A stretch of DNA of 64,000 nucleotides, taken from positions 961,146-1,025,145 of the forward strand of contig NZ_JAXQNN010000001.1 in NCBI RefSeq assembly GCF_034427455.1, given 5' to 3'. Shown here piece by piece: positions 51,636 to 62,657 of the stretch (within the stretch, counting starts at the first letter, position 1; every line of letters starts with the position of its first letter). The notes beneath the pieces are model-generated. The model ran no database searches, was not told the DNA's origin, and was given only the letters and a program-made list of their open reading frames with translations. Position numbers and translations under genes: made by a program. The DNA comes from Jeotgalibacillus haloalkalitolerans (GTDB taxonomy: Bacteria > Bacillota > Bacilli > Bacillales > Jeotgalibacillaceae).

Positions 51636-51649
51636 AGAATGTATGTTCG
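51636..51649. promoter_or_regulatory. LexA (DinR) box upstream of uvrBA
   Basis: AGAATGTATGTTCG matches the B. subtilis LexA consensus CGAACRNRYGTTCG at 12 of 14 positions, 142 bases before uvrB. It implies SOS induction of uvrBA. Confidence 0.7.
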
Positions 51650-51790
51650 CTTTTTGCTGTTATTTTTTATCTCATGGTGGTAAACTAGTTGAGACAATTA
51701 ATTTGCCTAAAACCCTGTTTCGTTTCATCATAAAGGGTATGAATATAGAAGAAGCTTTTTTCGGAAAGATTTATAGGAGGCGTTAGATAA

Positions 51791-53773
51791 ATGGTGCAGG
51801 AATTTGATTTGCAGTCAAAATATCAGCCGGCGGGGGATCAGCCTGCTGCAATTAAGAAGCTTGTAGAGGGCGTTGAAAAACAGAAGCGGCATCAGACTTT
51901 GCTGGGTGCGACAGGTACAGGTAAGACCTTTACGGTTTCAAATGTTGTACAGGAAGTAAAGCGGCCAACGCTGGTCATTGCCCATAATAAAACGCTTGCC
52001 GGACAGCTGTATAGTGAGTTCAAAGAGTTTTTCCCGAACAACGCTGTAGAGTATTTTGTCAGCTATTACGATTACTACCAGCCTGAAGCCTATGTGCCTC
52101 AGACTGATACGTTTATAGAAAAAGACGCAAGTATCAATGATGAAATTGATAAGCTGCGACACTCAGCGACATCTTCACTGTTTGAGCGTGATGATGTCAT
52201 CATCATTTCATCTGTTTCATGTATTTACGGTTTAGGTTCTCCGGAAGAATATAAAGAACTCGTGGTTTCACTCCGTGTTGGAATGGAAATTGAGCGCAAT
52301 CAGCTGCTCAGAAGACTGGTTGATATTCAGTATGAACGAAATGATATTGCCTTTACCCGGGGTACATTCCGTGTGCGCGGTGATGTCGTTGAAATTTTCC
52401 CGGCTAAAAATGATGAGCACTGTATCCGCGTTGAATTTTTCGGAGACGAAATTGACCGGATCAGAATGGTTGATGCTCTTACCGGTGAAATCCTTGGTGA
52501 CCGCGACCATGTAGCAGTATTTCCGGCTTCCCACTTCGTAACACGTGAAGAAAAAATGCGTGTTGCGATTGAAAATATTGAAAAAGAACTGGAAGAACAG
52601 CTGAAGATTCTCAAGGAAGAAGATAAGCTGCTTGAAGCGCAGCGTCTTGAACAACGTACGCGCTATGACCTTGAGATGATGAGGGAAATGGGCTTCTGTT
52701 CAGGGATCGAGAACTACTCGAGACACCTGACGCTGCGTGAAGCAGGCGCTACACCTTATACACTGCTGGACTATTTCCCGGACGACTTTTTACTGGTGAT
52801 TGATGAGTCGCACGTTACGCTACCTCAGATCCGCGGGATGTATAACGGTGACCAGGCGCGTAAGAAGGTGCTTGTTGATCACGGATTCCGTCTGCCTTCA
52901 GCGATGGATAACCGCCCATTAAAGTTTGAGGAATTTGAAAAGCACGTGCATAATGCGATTTATGTATCAGCAACACCGGGCCCTTATGAGATGGAGCATA
53001 CAGATGAAATGGTTGAGCAGATTATCCGTCCGACAGGGCTGCTTGATCCAACCGTTGAAATCCGTCCAAGTGAAGGTCAGATTGATGATCTGCTCGGTGA
53101 AATCCAGGACCGGATTGCGAAAAATGAGCGTACACTGATTACGACACTGACGAAAAAAATGTCTGAAGATCTGACTGACTATCTGAAAGAGATCGGCATC
53201 AAGGTTCAATATCTTCATTCAGAAGTAAAAACACTTGAGCGAATTGAGATTATAAGAGATCTCCGGATTGGTAAGTATGATGTATTAATCGGAATCAACC
53301 TTTTAAGAGAAGGGCTTGATATTCCTGAAGTGTCACTGATTACGATTTTGGATGCAGATAAAGAAGGCTTCCTGCGTTCTGACCGTTCATTGATTCAGAC
53401 AATCGGCCGTGCTGCCCGAAACTCAAACGGTCATGTTATTTTATATGCTGATAAAGTCACGGATTCCATGCAGCGCGCAATGGATGAGACGGCAAGAAGA
53501 CGTGAGAAGCAGATTGCTTATAATGAAGAACACGGCATTACGCCGGTTACGATTAATAAAGAGATCCGTGATGTCATCAGAGCCACTCACGCTGTTGAAG
53601 AAGCAGAAGAATATGTATCACCTGCTGAACAGATGAAGAAGATGTCTAAGCCGGAACGCGCGAAAGTCATTGAGTCAATGGAAATTGAAATGAAGGAAGC
53701 GGCACGTGCGCTTGATTTCGAAAAAGCGGCTGAATTGCGCGACCTCATTTTAGAACTGAAAGCGGAAGGATGA
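51791..53773 (+). CDS. uvrB: UvrB, excinuclease ABC subunit B
   Basis: 660 residues. Walker [17 protein letters not shown], the DNA-clamping beta hairpin ([20 protein letters not shown]), helicase motifs ending [14 protein letters not shown], and a C-terminal UVR motif ([20 protein letters not shown]) for UvrC contact. It verifies DNA damage and loads UvrC in nucleotide excision repair. ATAGGAGGCG precedes ATG 51791. uvrA follows after 7 bases. Confidence 0.99.
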   Translation: MVQEFDLQSKYQPAGDQPAAIKKLVEGVEKQKRHQTLLGATGTGKTFTVSNVVQEVKRPTLVIAHNKTLAGQLYSEFKEFFPNNAVEYFVSYYDYYQPEAYVPQTDTFIEKDASINDEIDKLRHSATSSLFERDDVIIISSVSCIYGLGSPEEYKELVVSLRVGMEIERNQLLRRLVDIQYERNDIAFTRGTFRVRGDVVEIFPAKNDEHCIRVEFFGDEIDRIRMVDALTGEILGDRDHVAVFPASHFVTREEKMRVAIENIEKELEEQLKILKEEDKLLEAQRLEQRTRYDLEMMREMGFCSGIENYSRHLTLREAGATPYTLLDYFPDDFLLVIDESHVTLPQIRGMYNGDQARKKVLVDHGFRLPSAMDNRPLKFEEFEKHVHNAIYVSATPGPYEMEHTDEMVEQIIRPTGLLDPTVEIRPSEGQIDDLLGEIQDRIAKNERTLITTLTKKMSEDLTDYLKEIGIKVQYLHSEVKTLERIEIIRDLRIGKYDVLIGINLLREGLDIPEVSLITILDADKEGFLRSDRSLIQTIGRAARNSNGHVILYADKVTDSMQRAMDETARRREKQIAYNEEHGITPVTINKEIRDVIRATHAVEEAEEYVSPAEQMKKMSKPERAKVIESMEIEMKEAARALDFEKAAELRDLILELKAEG

Positions 53774-53780
53774 CCTGACA

Positions 53781-56663
53781 ATGGGTAAAGATCAGATTAT
53801 TATACAGGGCGCCCGCGCTCATAATCTTAAAAATATTGATATAAAAATTCCACGTGACAAGCTAGTGGTGATGACGGGTCTTTCCGGATCAGGTAAATCA
53901 TCACTTGCGTTTGACACGATTTATGCGGAAGGGCAGAGACGATATGTTGAATCACTCTCTGCTTATGCAAGACAATTCCTTGGTCAGATGGATAAGCCCG
54001 ATGTGGATACAATTGAAGGATTATCCCCGGCGATTTCGATTGATCAGAAAACAACCAGCAGAAACCCGAGATCAACTGTTGGAACCGTTACGGAAATTTA
54101 TGATTACCTTAGACTGTTATTTGCACGTGTCGGGAGACCGGTTTGTCCGGATCACGGCATTGAAATCACGTCACAGACAGTTGAACAGATGGTGGACCGT
54201 ATTTACGAATATCCTGAACGCACTAAGCTTCAGGTTCTTGCACCACTTGTATCAGGGCGCAAAGGAACGCATGCTAAAATTCTTGAAGATGTTAAAAAGC
54301 AGGGATATGTCCGCGTTCGTGTAAATGGCGAAATGATGGATGTCGGTGATGAAATTGAGCTCGATAAGAATAAAAAACATTCTATTGAAGTGATCATTGA
54401 CCGGATTGTGGTAAAAGAAGGCGCTGAATCAAGACTGGCTGACTCTCTTGAAGCTGCCCTGAAGCTTGGTGACGGCAATGTCATTGTAGACGTCATTGGT
54501 GAAGAGGAAATTAAATTTAATGAACATCACGCGTGTCCGATTTGTGGCTTTTCAATTGAAGAGCTTGAGCCGCGTATGTTTTCATTTAACTCGCCATTTG
54601 GCGCATGTCCGGATTGTGATGGACTGGGAACAAAGCTTGAAGTTGACCTTGATCTTGTGATCCCTGACTGGAACCTTACATTGAATGACCATGCGATCGC
54701 ACCATGGGAGCCGACAAGCTCACAGTATTATCCATCTATGCTGAAAGCGGTCTGCAAGCACTACGATATTGATATGGATATTCCGGTAAAAGATATTCCA
54801 AAGAAAAAAATGGAGAAGATTCTAAAGGGCTCAGGCCGTGACAAGATTTATTTCCGTTATGAAAATGACTTTGGTCAGGTACGGGAAAATAAAATTAACT
54901 TTGAGGGCGTACTCAAAAACGTTGAAAGACGTTACCGCGAGACAAGCTCGGATTATATCCGTGAACAGATGCAGAAATATATGGCGCAGCATCACTGTCC
55001 GACTTGTGAAGGTCATCGTCTGAAGCGTGAAAGCCTTGCTGTGAAAGTACAGGATCTTCATATTGGACATGTCACTTCATTTTCAATTGAAGAAGCAAAA
55101 GAATTTTTTAATCGTGTGGAACTGACTGAAAAAGAGATGCAGATTGCCAGACTTATTTTAAGAGAAATCAATGAGCGTTTAACGTTCCTTGTGAATGTTG
55201 GACTGGACTATTTAACGCTAAGCCGTGCGGCCGGAACACTTTCAGGTGGGGAAGCGCAGCGAATCAGGCTGGCAACACAGATTGGTTCTCAACTGACCGG
55301 TGTTCTTTATATTCTGGATGAGCCATCTATCGGTCTGCACCAGCGCGATAACGACCGTCTGATTGATACCCTGAAAAATATGCGTGATATCGGCAATACG
55401 CTGATCGTCGTTGAACATGATGAAGATACAATGCTTGCGGCAGACTATCTGATTGATGTCGGTCCCGGAGCAGGCGTTCACGGCGGTGAAATTGTTGCAG
55501 CCGGGACACCGAAACAGGTCATGAAAAGCACAAAGTCTCTGACTGGACAGTATTTATCAGGAAAGAAATTTATTCCGCTGCCTGCTGAACGAAGAAAGCC
55601 TGATAAGAAAAGACAGCTTGAAATTAAAGGTGCAAAAGAGAATAACCTGAAGGAAGTGGATGTGAAGATTCCACTTGGCGTCTTTACCTCTGTCACAGGT
55701 GTATCAGGTTCGGGTAAAAGTACGCTGATCAACAGCATTCTGCACAAGTCACTTGCCCAGAAGCTTCACCGTTCCAAGGTAAAGCCTGGTGAGCATAAGG
55801 AAATTAAAGGAATCGACCACCTTGAAAAAGTCATCGATATTGACCAGTCACCAATCGGCAGAACGCCAAGGTCAAATCCGGCGACTTACACAGGTGTATT
55901 CGATAATATTCGTGATGTATTTGCGACCACCAATGAAGCAAAAGTGCGTGGCTATAAAAAAGGCCGCTTCAGCTTCAATGTTAAAGGTGGCCGTTGTGAA
56001 GCGTGCCGCGGTGACGGGATTATTAAAATCGAAATGCACTTCCTGCCGGATGTGTATGTGCCATGTGAAGTCTGTCATGGTAAACGTTACAACCGTGAGA
56101 CGCTTGAAGTAAAATATAAAGGAAAGAATATCGCAGACGTTCTTGAGATGACAGTAGAAGACGGTCTTTCATTTTTTGAAAACATTCCAAAAATCAGCCG
56201 TAAGCTGCAAACGATTGTAGATGTAGGACTTGGTTATATCACGCTTGGACAGCCTGCAACAACACTTTCCGGAGGGGAGGCCCAGCGTGTAAAGCTTGCT
56301 TCTGAACTGCATAGACGCTCAAATGGTAAGTCGATGTATATTCTTGATGAACCGACAACCGGTCTGCATGTGGATGACATTTCACGCCTGCTGAATGTAT
56401 TGCAGCGTTTAGTTGATAATGGTGATACAGTGCTGATTATTGAGCATAACCTCGACATTATTAAAGCGTCAGACTATATTATCGACCTTGGTCCTGAAGG
56501 TGGAGACCGGGGTGGAACAATCCTTGCCTGCGGAACTCCGGAAAAGATCGCTGAAGTAAAAGAATCGTATACAGGAAGCTACCTGAAGCCGGTTCTCGAA
56601 CGGGATCGCAGCCGGATGGAAGAAAAGATGGCTGAGCGTACTGGAGAAAAAGTCAACGCTTAA
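53781..56663 (+). CDS. uvrA: UvrA, excinuclease ABC subunit A
   Basis: 960 residues with two ABC ATPase modules: Walker A sites [20 protein letters not shown] and [14 protein letters not shown], signatures [12 protein letters not shown] and [12 protein letters not shown]. Zinc fingers CPICGFS...CPDC and CEACRGDG...CEVC, and the UvrB-binding and insertion domains, are present. It is the damage sensor of nucleotide excision repair, a dimer with UvrB. Length is normal for the family (about 940-960). Confidence 0.99.
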   Translation: MGKDQIIIQGARAHNLKNIDIKIPRDKLVVMTGLSGSGKSSLAFDTIYAEGQRRYVESLSAYARQFLGQMDKPDVDTIEGLSPAISIDQKTTSRNPRSTVGTVTEIYDYLRLLFARVGRPVCPDHGIEITSQTVEQMVDRIYEYPERTKLQVLAPLVSGRKGTHAKILEDVKKQGYVRVRVNGEMMDVGDEIELDKNKKHSIEVIIDRIVVKEGAESRLADSLEAALKLGDGNVIVDVIGEEEIKFNEHHACPICGFSIEELEPRMFSFNSPFGACPDCDGLGTKLEVDLDLVIPDWNLTLNDHAIAPWEPTSSQYYPSMLKAVCKHYDIDMDIPVKDIPKKKMEKILKGSGRDKIYFRYENDFGQVRENKINFEGVLKNVERRYRETSSDYIREQMQKYMAQHHCPTCEGHRLKRESLAVKVQDLHIGHVTSFSIEEAKEFFNRVELTEKEMQIARLILREINERLTFLVNVGLDYLTLSRAAGTLSGGEAQRIRLATQIGSQLTGVLYILDEPSIGLHQRDNDRLIDTLKNMRDIGNTLIVVEHDEDTMLAADYLIDVGPGAGVHGGEIVAAGTPKQVMKSTKSLTGQYLSGKKFIPLPAERRKPDKKRQLEIKGAKENNLKEVDVKIPLGVFTSVTGVSGSGKSTLINSILHKSLAQKLHRSKVKPGEHKEIKGIDHLEKVIDIDQSPIGRTPRSNPATYTGVFDNIRDVFATTNEAKVRGYKKGRFSFNVKGGRCEACRGDGIIKIEMHFLPDVYVPCEVCHGKRYNRETLEVKYKGKNIADVLEMTVEDGLSFFENIPKISRKLQTIVDVGLGYITLGQPATTLSGGEAQRVKLASELHRRSNGKSMYILDEPTTGLHVDDISRLLNVLQRLVDNGDTVLIIEHNLDIIKASDYIIDLGPEGGDRGGTILACGTPEKIAEVKESYTGSYLKPVLERDRSRMEEKMAERTGEKVNA

Positions 56664-56789
56664 AATCGTCCCCGAGCTTTAGAACAATATCAGTCCTGAG
56701 ACTGGTGGTCCGTTCCTGTTTTTCTGTCATGCTTAAATCAAATGAAACTTTTATTTGATTAAGCCGTATGAATACTAATTACCTTTTGA

Positions 56790-56928
56790 ATTGAGCGGAG
56801 CGGAAGGCGGCGACTCCGGGACGAGTAGCGGGACAGCTGAGACCCCGCAGACGCGAAGCGTTGAGGAGGTCTAATGGAGCCACAAAACGGCTCATCCAGG
56901 AAAGCGTCCGTCTGAAGTGTAGCTCAAT
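56790..56928. repeat. R2 foldback repeat after uvrA
   Basis: ATTGAGC (56790-56796) pairs with GCTCAAT (56922-56928). Interior: GGCGGCGACTCCGGGACG, GGGACAGCTGAGACCCCGC, GGAGGTCTAATGGAGCC, GGAAAGCGTCCG. Opposite orientation to copies at 39914 and 46351. No gene in 56664-56991. Confidence 0.8.
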
Positions 56929-56991
56929 GGTTACTGGTGCACGTTCAAAAACTGTAGAGGCAATTTCAAACCAGAGGAGAGTGTCAAATAC

Positions 56992-58254
56992 ATGGAAAAC
57001 GAACGCAAGAGAATATTAAGTATGGTAGAAAAGGGAACGATCACAGCCACGGAAGCACTAACGTTACTGGAAGCACTTGAAAAAGACGGTTCCAAGTCAA
57101 CGGAGCATACAACATCTTCTGCTCATCAGGAAACAACGTATGAACAGCAGAGCCGCTCATCTCATAAAACATTCAGCGAGTCTCACAGTGAAGCCGGCAG
57201 CGGACAAGGCAGTCAGCAGAAAAAAGAATTCCCGTTTAATCTCGATGAAATGATCAATGATCTTTTCGGTACAATCGAGAAAAAAGCAACGGAATTCAAA
57301 ACTGAGCAAAATAAGAAAACTGCCCGTCAGCAGCAGAAAGACAAGCTGACAGATTTCGTTCAGACTGCATTTGAAAAGGTTAAAGGACTGAATCTTGAAT
57401 TCAACATGGGACCATCACTCGAATTCAAGCATGTGTTTGAGTCTGAAAAAGCAGAGCTGATCGACATTGAAGCGAGCATTTCAAACGGTAAGCTTACAAT
57501 CCGTCCATGGGATGAAGACTTTGTCAGAGCTGAATGTAATGTGAAGGTATTCAGATCAGATGATGAATTTAAAGCAAAGCAACAGCTGAAGGATTCAGTT
57601 ATTTTTAACACGAACTTCAAAAAACTGCGTTTTGTATCAGACTTGAAAATGATGAGCCTTGACACAGTACTTTACGTGCCTAAAGCGAGCTACGAAAGAT
57701 GGGATATCCGCCTGTTCAATGGTAAGTTCCAGTCTGAAGGCGGCAATGTCAATAAAGTAAAAGTCCGTACAGCGAACGGAAAAATTGAGCTGTCTAATAT
57801 GCTGATTGAAAAAGCTGAGCTTGAAACAGCTAACGGCGGCATCAACGTGGAAAACACACGTGCAGATCTGATTGAAGCAGAGTCAGTAAATGGCAAGGTA
57901 AATGTAGAGGGCGCACTTGATGAAATCGATGCGCAGTCTGTAAATGGAAAGATCGTCTGCAGTACGTCAAGTTCTTCTGCGCGACGTATCGAAGCCAAGT
58001 CGCTTGCAGGTCCGATTGAAATCAATGTACCTGACACCGTTTCGCTTGATGGGACACTCAGAACCAACTTCGGAAAGCTGAAGGTGGATTTTCATGAGAT
58101 GGATCATTTAGAAGAGCGCGAGGAAATGATGCAGCGCAGACTGAATTTCAGAAAAGACCGCGAAGGCGCATCAAAGCTCTATATCACTGCTGATGCAAAA
58201 ACCGGAGCAGTCACTGTCAAATCTTATTCTAAAAACAATGAAACGAACGCTTAA
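56992..58254 (+). CDS. yvlB: YvlB-like DUF4097 protein
   Basis: 420 residues. An N-terminal SHOCT-like helix (RKRILSMVEKGTITATEALT, residues ~5-25), a Ser/His/Gln-rich linker with charged coil to ~residue 140, then a beta-solenoid DUF4097 domain with repeats (VRTANGKIELSNM, LETANGGINVENT, ESVNGKVNVEG, QSVNGKIVC) each ~20 residues. No signal peptide. B. subtilis yvlB is also close after uvrA and belongs to the SigW envelope-stress regulon; I did not find a clear SigW promoter here. Confidence 0.85.
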   Translation: MENERKRILSMVEKGTITATEALTLLEALEKDGSKSTEHTTSSAHQETTYEQQSRSSHKTFSESHSEAGSGQGSQQKKEFPFNLDEMINDLFGTIEKKATEFKTEQNKKTARQQQKDKLTDFVQTAFEKVKGLNLEFNMGPSLEFKHVFESEKAELIDIEASISNGKLTIRPWDEDFVRAECNVKVFRSDDEFKAKQQLKDSVIFNTNFKKLRFVSDLKMMSLDTVLYVPKASYERWDIRLFNGKFQSEGGNVNKVKVRTANGKIELSNMLIEKAELETANGGINVENTRADLIEAESVNGKVNVEGALDEIDAQSVNGKIVCSTSSSSARRIEAKSLAGPIEINVPDTVSLDGTLRTNFGKLKVDFHEMDHLEEREEMMQRRLNFRKDREGASKLYITADAKTGAVTVKSYSKNNETNA

Positions 58255-58299
58255 ATCATTCGTCTAATCAGATGACCAGGAATCACTAATATAAAAAAG

Positions 58300-58345
58300 A
58301 CAGCCTGATGCGCGTCCCCCCAGACAAGCGCATCAGGCTGTTTTG
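58300..58345 (+). terminator. Intrinsic terminator after yvlB
   Basis: ACAGCCTGATGCGC pairs perfectly (14 bp) with GCGCATCAGGCTGT around a 14-base loop, then TTTG. Confidence 0.9.
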
Positions 58346-58369
58346 TTTATCACATGGGGAACAGTTATT

Positions 58370-58680
58370 TGTAGCAATCTTGTTCTGAGTTGTAGCAATT
58401 GAAGTCCGGTATGTAGCGATACACCCGGAGACTTGTAGCAATCAACCTGGCATCCGGTAGTAATCCACCGCTATCTATGACATATTCACTCAAAAAGTCA
58501 CTGCACCACACCCTCTTCATGCCTTTAAGAAACCAAAAGACTGTTTCCCAAGTGCATGAAGTTCATGTTGGCGCCGTTGACTGTCGCACGGTTGCCAGCG
58601 ATGTATCGATACACCCGGGTTGAACGCTGTATATGCACTCGCGACTGTCACATCTACACCACTGACCGTTGTATTCACCA
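58370..58680 (+). repeat. R1 repeat with a clear hairpin module
   Basis: Five left units (TTTGTAGCAATCTTG; GTTGTAGCAATTGAAG; ATGTAGCGATACACCCGG; CTTGTAGCAATCAACC; GGTAGTAATCC), then the hairpin: CTTCATGC (58515-58522) pairs perfectly with GCATGAAG (58554-58561), with inner GAAAC/GTTTC. A second core GTATCGATACACCCGGG follows near 58602. It fills the 58346-58776 gap. Confidence 0.85.
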
Positions 58681-58776
58681 AGTCCACAAAACCATCAGCT
58701 CTCTAAATAACCAAAAATGTTTCCGAGTCCCCACTTCATGGTATAGTACAATAAATACATAAGGCGGGTGAGGCAG

Positions 58777-59040
58777 ATGGAGACGTTTATTAACCGGATC
58801 ATGTGGTTTGGTTTCAGTACGGTTGGTGCAGCATTTCTTGGGACAGGCGTATTGTTTGTGGTGCTGGCGCTGATCACGATGAATGCTGATATTATGGGCT
58901 TTTTTAAATGGATTTTGCTAATTTTCCATTGGGGTGTCGGAGGTATCAGTCTGCTGATTTCAGTGGCGATCCTGGCGATTGGTCTGAAATTACGTTTTTC
59001 TTCAGGAAAACAGAATTCGGAAGTATCGAGTGCAAATTAA
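58777..59040 (+). CDS. Small two-helix membrane protein, unknown
   Basis: 87 residues with two long hydrophobic segments (IMWFGFSTVGAAFLGTGVLF and FFKWILLIFHWGVGGISLLI, the second continuing SVAILAIGL) and a hydrophilic serine-rich tail. Not recognised. ATG 58777 or GTG 58768 are both possible; GGCGGGTGAGG lies just ahead. A strong symmetric terminator follows. Coding status is supported by the hydrophobic pattern and ribosome site only. Confidence 0.6.
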   Translation: METFINRIMWFGFSTVGAAFLGTGVLFVVLALITMNADIMGFFKWILLIFHWGVGGISLLISVAILAIGLKLRFSSGKQNSEVSSAN

Positions 59041-59078
59041 AAAGACGTCAGGGGTATGAATCCCCGGACGTCTTTTTA
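59038..59078. terminator. Bidirectional terminator between convergent genes
   Basis: AAAAAGACGTC pairs perfectly with GACGTCTTTTT, with an inner GGGG/CCCC stem. A and T runs on both sides make it usable for both the small membrane protein gene and the minus-strand amidase gene. Confidence 0.9.
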
Positions 59079-59086
59079 ATTTTGTT

Positions 59087-59743
59087 CTACGATTTTATCA
59101 TTGCTTCAAATCCTGCTTTCTTGAGTGCTGCTGCCTGCTTTTCCGCGTTTTCTTTTTTGGAAAATGCCCCGGTTTGAACAAAATAGGTGGCAGCTGATTT
59201 TCCAAGGTGCGCTAATATACCGGCGGCAATCGCTTCTCCACAGGCTTTGCGATACCTTTCACTTGCAAGCAGCTGCTTCTCCTCACGATTGGTCATAAAC
59301 CCGCATTCCACCAGTACAGACGGCATTTTTGTTTCGCGAAGCACGTGAAAGTCCGCTGTTTTTACGCCTCTGTCAGGTCTTTTCGTACTTTTAATCACAT
59401 GCTGATGAATGGTTTGTGCAAGTTTTTTCTCTTCATCTGAGTGGAGCGGATGAATATAGGTTTCGATTCCCTGCACCCCGTTCCAGATGGATCCGCCGAA
59501 TGCGTTTGCGTGGATGGAAACGTAGAGGTCGGCCCGGCCGTTATTAGCCAGATCTGTTCTTGCTGAGAGTGATACATCCGTGTCATCCCGGTGCGGTGTT
59601 AAAACGGTGATGCCTGCCTGAAGCAATACTTTTTTCGCTGCGAGTGCTGCCGCTTTGTTAAATGCGTATTCGTTCATTCCGTCAGGGCTTCGTTTTCCAG
59701 GTGTGTTGTAGCTGTGTCCTGCATCAATACATACAATTGGCAT
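59087..59743 (-). CDS. N-acetylmuramoyl-L-alanine amidase with SPOR domain (CwlC-like)
   Basis: 218 residues. Amidase_3 domain (~1-175): zinc ligands in IDAGHSYNTPG, an early Glu in GMNEYAFN, the His in YVSIHANAF and the catalytic Glu in VLVECGFMTN. The C-terminal ~35 residues (YFVQTGAFSKKENAEKQAAA) are a single SPOR unit that binds denuded glycan. There is no signal peptide, as in B. subtilis CwlC, which lyses the mother cell after sporulation. A sporulation role is therefore likely but inferred. It is the only complete minus-strand gene here; AAAGGAGA lies before its ATG. Confidence 0.88.
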   Translation of the reverse strand: MPIVCIDAGHSYNTPGKRSPDGMNEYAFNKAAALAAKKVLLQAGITVLTPHRDDTDVSLSARTDLANNGRADLYVSIHANAFGGSIWNGVQGIETYIHPLHSDEEKKLAQTIHQHVIKSTKRPDRGVKTADFHVLRETKMPSVLVECGFMTNREEKQLLASERYRKACGEAIAAGILAHLGKSAATYFVQTGAFSKKENAEKQAAALKKAGFEAMIKS

Positions 59744-59918
59744 GATTATTCTCCTTTAATCAATGGATTGTGAACGCTGAATCCTGCATTCGCTTAACAG
59801 ATCGTCGCGATATAACAAATCAGACACCTTTTCAAAAATGTTTCGGTTTTCTAATGTAGTGCTTCATTTTTCAAAGTGCTACAATAGACTGTATGTGAGA
59901 GAAGCAGGGAGGTTCATG

Positions 59919-60854
59919 ATGGCTAAAGTAACGACGAATGAAATTATTGAGAAGTTCAAAATGGAGCTTGTGAGCGGGGAGGAAGGAATTCACCGCCCGA
60001 TCACAACAAGTGATATTTCGAGACCGGGTCTGGAGATGGCAGGTTATTTCAGCTATTATCCTGCTGAGCGGATTCAGCTGCTCGGACGGACGGAGATGTC
60101 TTTTTATGAGCTGCTGTCGACGGATGAGAAGAAGGACCGGATGAGACAGTTATGTACAGATAATACGCCTGGTATTATTCTGTCTCGTGATATTGAGGTG
60201 CCAAAGGAATTGATTGAGGCTTCTGAGCTGAGTCAGGTGCCTGTCATGAGAACACCTGTCAAGACGACACGTTTTTCAAGTCGTCTGACAAACTTTTTAG
60301 AAAGCAAGCTTGCCCCGACCACTGCGCTGCATGGCGTGCTTGTGGATATTTACGGTGTGGGTGTTTTAATTACGGGTAAAAGCGGTGTCGGTAAAAGTGA
60401 AACGGCTCTTGAGCTTGTGAAGCGTGGACATCGTCTGGTGGCGGATGACAGTGTTGAAATTCGCCAGGAGGATACTGATACGTTAATCGGTTCTTCACCT
60501 GAGCTGATTGAGCACTTATTAGAGATCAGAGGACTTGGCATTATTAATGTCATGACGCTTTTCGGGGCTGGTGCAGTACGCAGTCATAAGCGGGTGACAC
60601 TTGTGATTGACCTTGAGATCTGGGATAAGACAAAGCAATACGATCGTCTTGGTCTGGATGAAGAGACGATGAGAATTATTGATACGGATCTGACAAAAAT
60701 TACGCTGCCGGTTAGACCTGGTCGAAACCTGGCTGTCATTATTGAAGTAGCTGCGATGAATTTCCGTCTGAAAAGAATGGGAATGAATGCAGCAGAGCAA
60801 TTTTCAAACCGTCTGAATGACATTATTGTTGACGGGGACCATGACGATATTTAA
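59919..60854 (+). CDS. hprK: HPr kinase/phosphorylase
   Basis: 311 residues. The N-terminal regulatory domain ends near residue 130; the C-terminal domain has Walker [17 protein letters not shown] and the signature VDGDHDDI end typical of HprK. It phosphorylates HPr at Ser46 and drives CcpA-mediated carbon catabolite control. I choose ATG 59919 ([10 protein letters not shown]), 6 bases from GGGAGG and equal to the B. subtilis start; the upstream extension to 59838 lacks support. First gene of hprK-lgt-yvoD-ppaX-yvoF. Confidence 0.97.
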   Translation: MAKVTTNEIIEKFKMELVSGEEGIHRPITTSDISRPGLEMAGYFSYYPAERIQLLGRTEMSFYELLSTDEKKDRMRQLCTDNTPGIILSRDIEVPKELIEASELSQVPVMRTPVKTTRFSSRLTNFLESKLAPTTALHGVLVDIYGVGVLITGKSGVGKSETALELVKRGHRLVADDSVEIRQEDTDTLIGSSPELIEHLLEIRGLGIINVMTLFGAGAVRSHKRVTLVIDLEIWDKTKQYDRLGLDEETMRIIDTDLTKITLPVRPGRNLAVIIEVAAMNFRLKRMGMNAAEQFSNRLNDIIVDGDHDDI

Positions 60855-60869
60855 TCAGGAGGCTACATT

Positions 60870-61703
60870 ATGATGTTATTAACAGCCCAGCCGATCGATC
60901 CGGTTGCTTTCAGCTTCGGACCGCTCAGTGTGGCGTGGTATGGACTGATTATCGGAACTGGCATTGTACTTGGTTACCTGCTTGCGAATCGTGAAGCAGA
61001 CAGACTTGGTATGCCAAAGGATATGTTTGCTGACCTTTTGATCTGGGCAGTGCCGATTGCGATTATCAGTGCGAGAATTTATTATGTGATTTTTCAGTGG
61101 GATTATTTTTCCCAGAATCCCGGGGAAATTGTTGCGATCTGGAACGGCGGGATTGCCATTCACGGCGCGCTGATCGGTTCAGTGGCAACCGGATTTGTTT
61201 TTGCGAAACGAAAAGGTCTTTCATTCTGGAAGATTGTTGATATTGCAGCACCAAGTATTATCTTAGGACAGATGCTTGGGCGATGGGGGAACTTTATTAA
61301 CCAGGAAGCGCACGGTGGCGAAGTGTCACGCAGTTTTCTGGAAGGATTAATGATTCCGGAGTGGATCATTAATCAGATGTACATTGAAGTAAACGGAAGC
61401 TTTGCCTATTACCATCCGACATTTTTATATGAATCTGTCTGGAATTTTATTGGCTTAATCCTTTTACTTTTACTGCGGAAAGTAAATCCGCTCAGAGGAG
61501 AAATCTTTTTAAGCTATGTGATCTGGTATTCAATCGGCCGTGCGTTTGTAGAAGGGCTGCGAACTGACAGTCTGATGCTGACTGAAACGATCCGTGTGGC
61601 ACAGGCCATTTCAATTCTGTTAGTGATCGTTGCAGTCGGTCTGATTCTTTATCGGAGATTTGGGCAGGGGATTAAAACGCGTTACGCTGATAAACGAAAT
61701 TAG
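60870..61703 (+). CDS. lgt: Lgt, prolipoprotein diacylglyceryl transferase
   Basis: 277 residues, seven membrane helices, with the Lgt signature [16 protein letters not shown] around residue 135-150. It transfers diacylglycerol from phosphatidylglycerol to the lipobox cysteine of lipoproteins, such as the CccB-like cytochrome of this window. AGGAGGC precedes ATG 60870. 9 bases separate it from yvoD. Confidence 0.97.
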   Translation: MMLLTAQPIDPVAFSFGPLSVAWYGLIIGTGIVLGYLLANREADRLGMPKDMFADLLIWAVPIAIISARIYYVIFQWDYFSQNPGEIVAIWNGGIAIHGALIGSVATGFVFAKRKGLSFWKIVDIAAPSIILGQMLGRWGNFINQEAHGGEVSRSFLEGLMIPEWIINQMYIEVNGSFAYYHPTFLYESVWNFIGLILLLLLRKVNPLRGEIFLSYVIWYSIGRAFVEGLRTDSLMLTETIRVAQAISILLVIVAVGLILYRRFGQGIKTRYADKRN

Positions 61704-61712
61704 GTGAATGGA

Positions 61713-62657
61713 ATGACTCAACAGACGTTCAAAGACGGCTTAAAGGCAGGTCTGAATACAACGTGGACACTCGGGAAAATTATTTTTCCGATTACATTTA
61801 TCATTACGGTTCTTCAGTTTACACCTGTATTGCCGTTTATCACGGAACTGATTGCACCGTTTATGGGGCTGTTTGGTCTCAGTGGTGAGGCAGCGGTTCC
61901 GCTCGTTTTAGGGAATCTGTTAAATTTATATGCCGGAATCGCCGGGATTTTATCGCTGGAAATGACGGTTAAAGAAGTATTTATCATAGCAGTCATGCTT
62001 TCTTTTTCTCACAACCTGTTAATAGAAACAGGTGTTGCGCTGAAGGTGGGCGTGAAGCTGTGGGTGATTCTGCTTGTGAGACTTGGACTTGCATTCACTT
62101 CTGCAATCGTGATTAATCTTGTATGGAGCGGCGGAGGAGAAATTGCGCAGTATGGCATGGTGCCTGTCAGTGAGCCGGATGTGAGCGGATGGGGTTCAAT
62201 CATCCTGCTCGGACTGGAAAAAGCAGCATTTGGTATTTTACAGCTTGCGATGATCGTGATTCCACTGATGATTGTGATTCAAATTATGCGTGATCTGAAA
62301 TGGCTTGATGTATTTTCACGCTGGATGGCGCCGGTTACACGAGGCCTTGGTATGCGGGAAAATACATCAATGACACTGGTTGCAGGTCTGACGATCGGAC
62401 TTGCGTACGGTGCAGGCGTCATGATTAAAGCAGTGCAGGAGGACGGCGTCAGTAAAAAGGATGCAACACTCGCCTTTATTTTCCTCGTCGCCTGTCACGC
62501 AATTGTTGAGGATACCTTAATCTTTATTCCACTGGGGATTCCAATCCTGCCGCTGTTATTGATTCGCGTGATCACTGCGATTCTGCTGACGATTACGGTT
62601 GCAGCGATCTGGAACCGTGCGGAGAGGAGAGAACCAAGCTATGAACAAACGCATTGA
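61713..62657 (+). CDS. yvoD: YvoD, nucleoside-recognition domain membrane protein
   Basis: 314 residues with about eight hydrophobic helices and two 'Gate'/nucleoside-recognition halves ([20 protein letters not shown] and [20 protein letters not shown]). Possible membrane permease; substrate unknown. ATG 61713 with AGGTG at 61702-61706. Overlaps ppaX by 17 bases. Confidence 0.85.
   Translation: MTQQTFKDGLKAGLNTTWTLGKIIFPITFIITVLQFTPVLPFITELIAPFMGLFGLSGEAAVPLVLGNLLNLYAGIAGILSLEMTVKEVFIIAVMLSFSHNLLIETGVALKVGVKLWVILLVRLGLAFTSAIVINLVWSGGGEIAQYGMVPVSEPDVSGWGSIILLGLEKAAFGILQLAMIVIPLMIVIQIMRDLKWLDVFSRWMAPVTRGLGMRENTSMTLVAGLTIGLAYGAGVMIKAVQEDGVSKKDATLAFIFLVACHAIVEDTLIFIPLGIPILPLLLIRVITAILLTITVAAIWNRAERREPSYEQTH

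Noticed and set aside
4388..58680. CRISPR array as an explanation for the ~22-bp repeated units
   Set aside because: Units are degenerate, contiguous without uniform spacers, no cas genes are present, and the family is dispersed over ten gaps.
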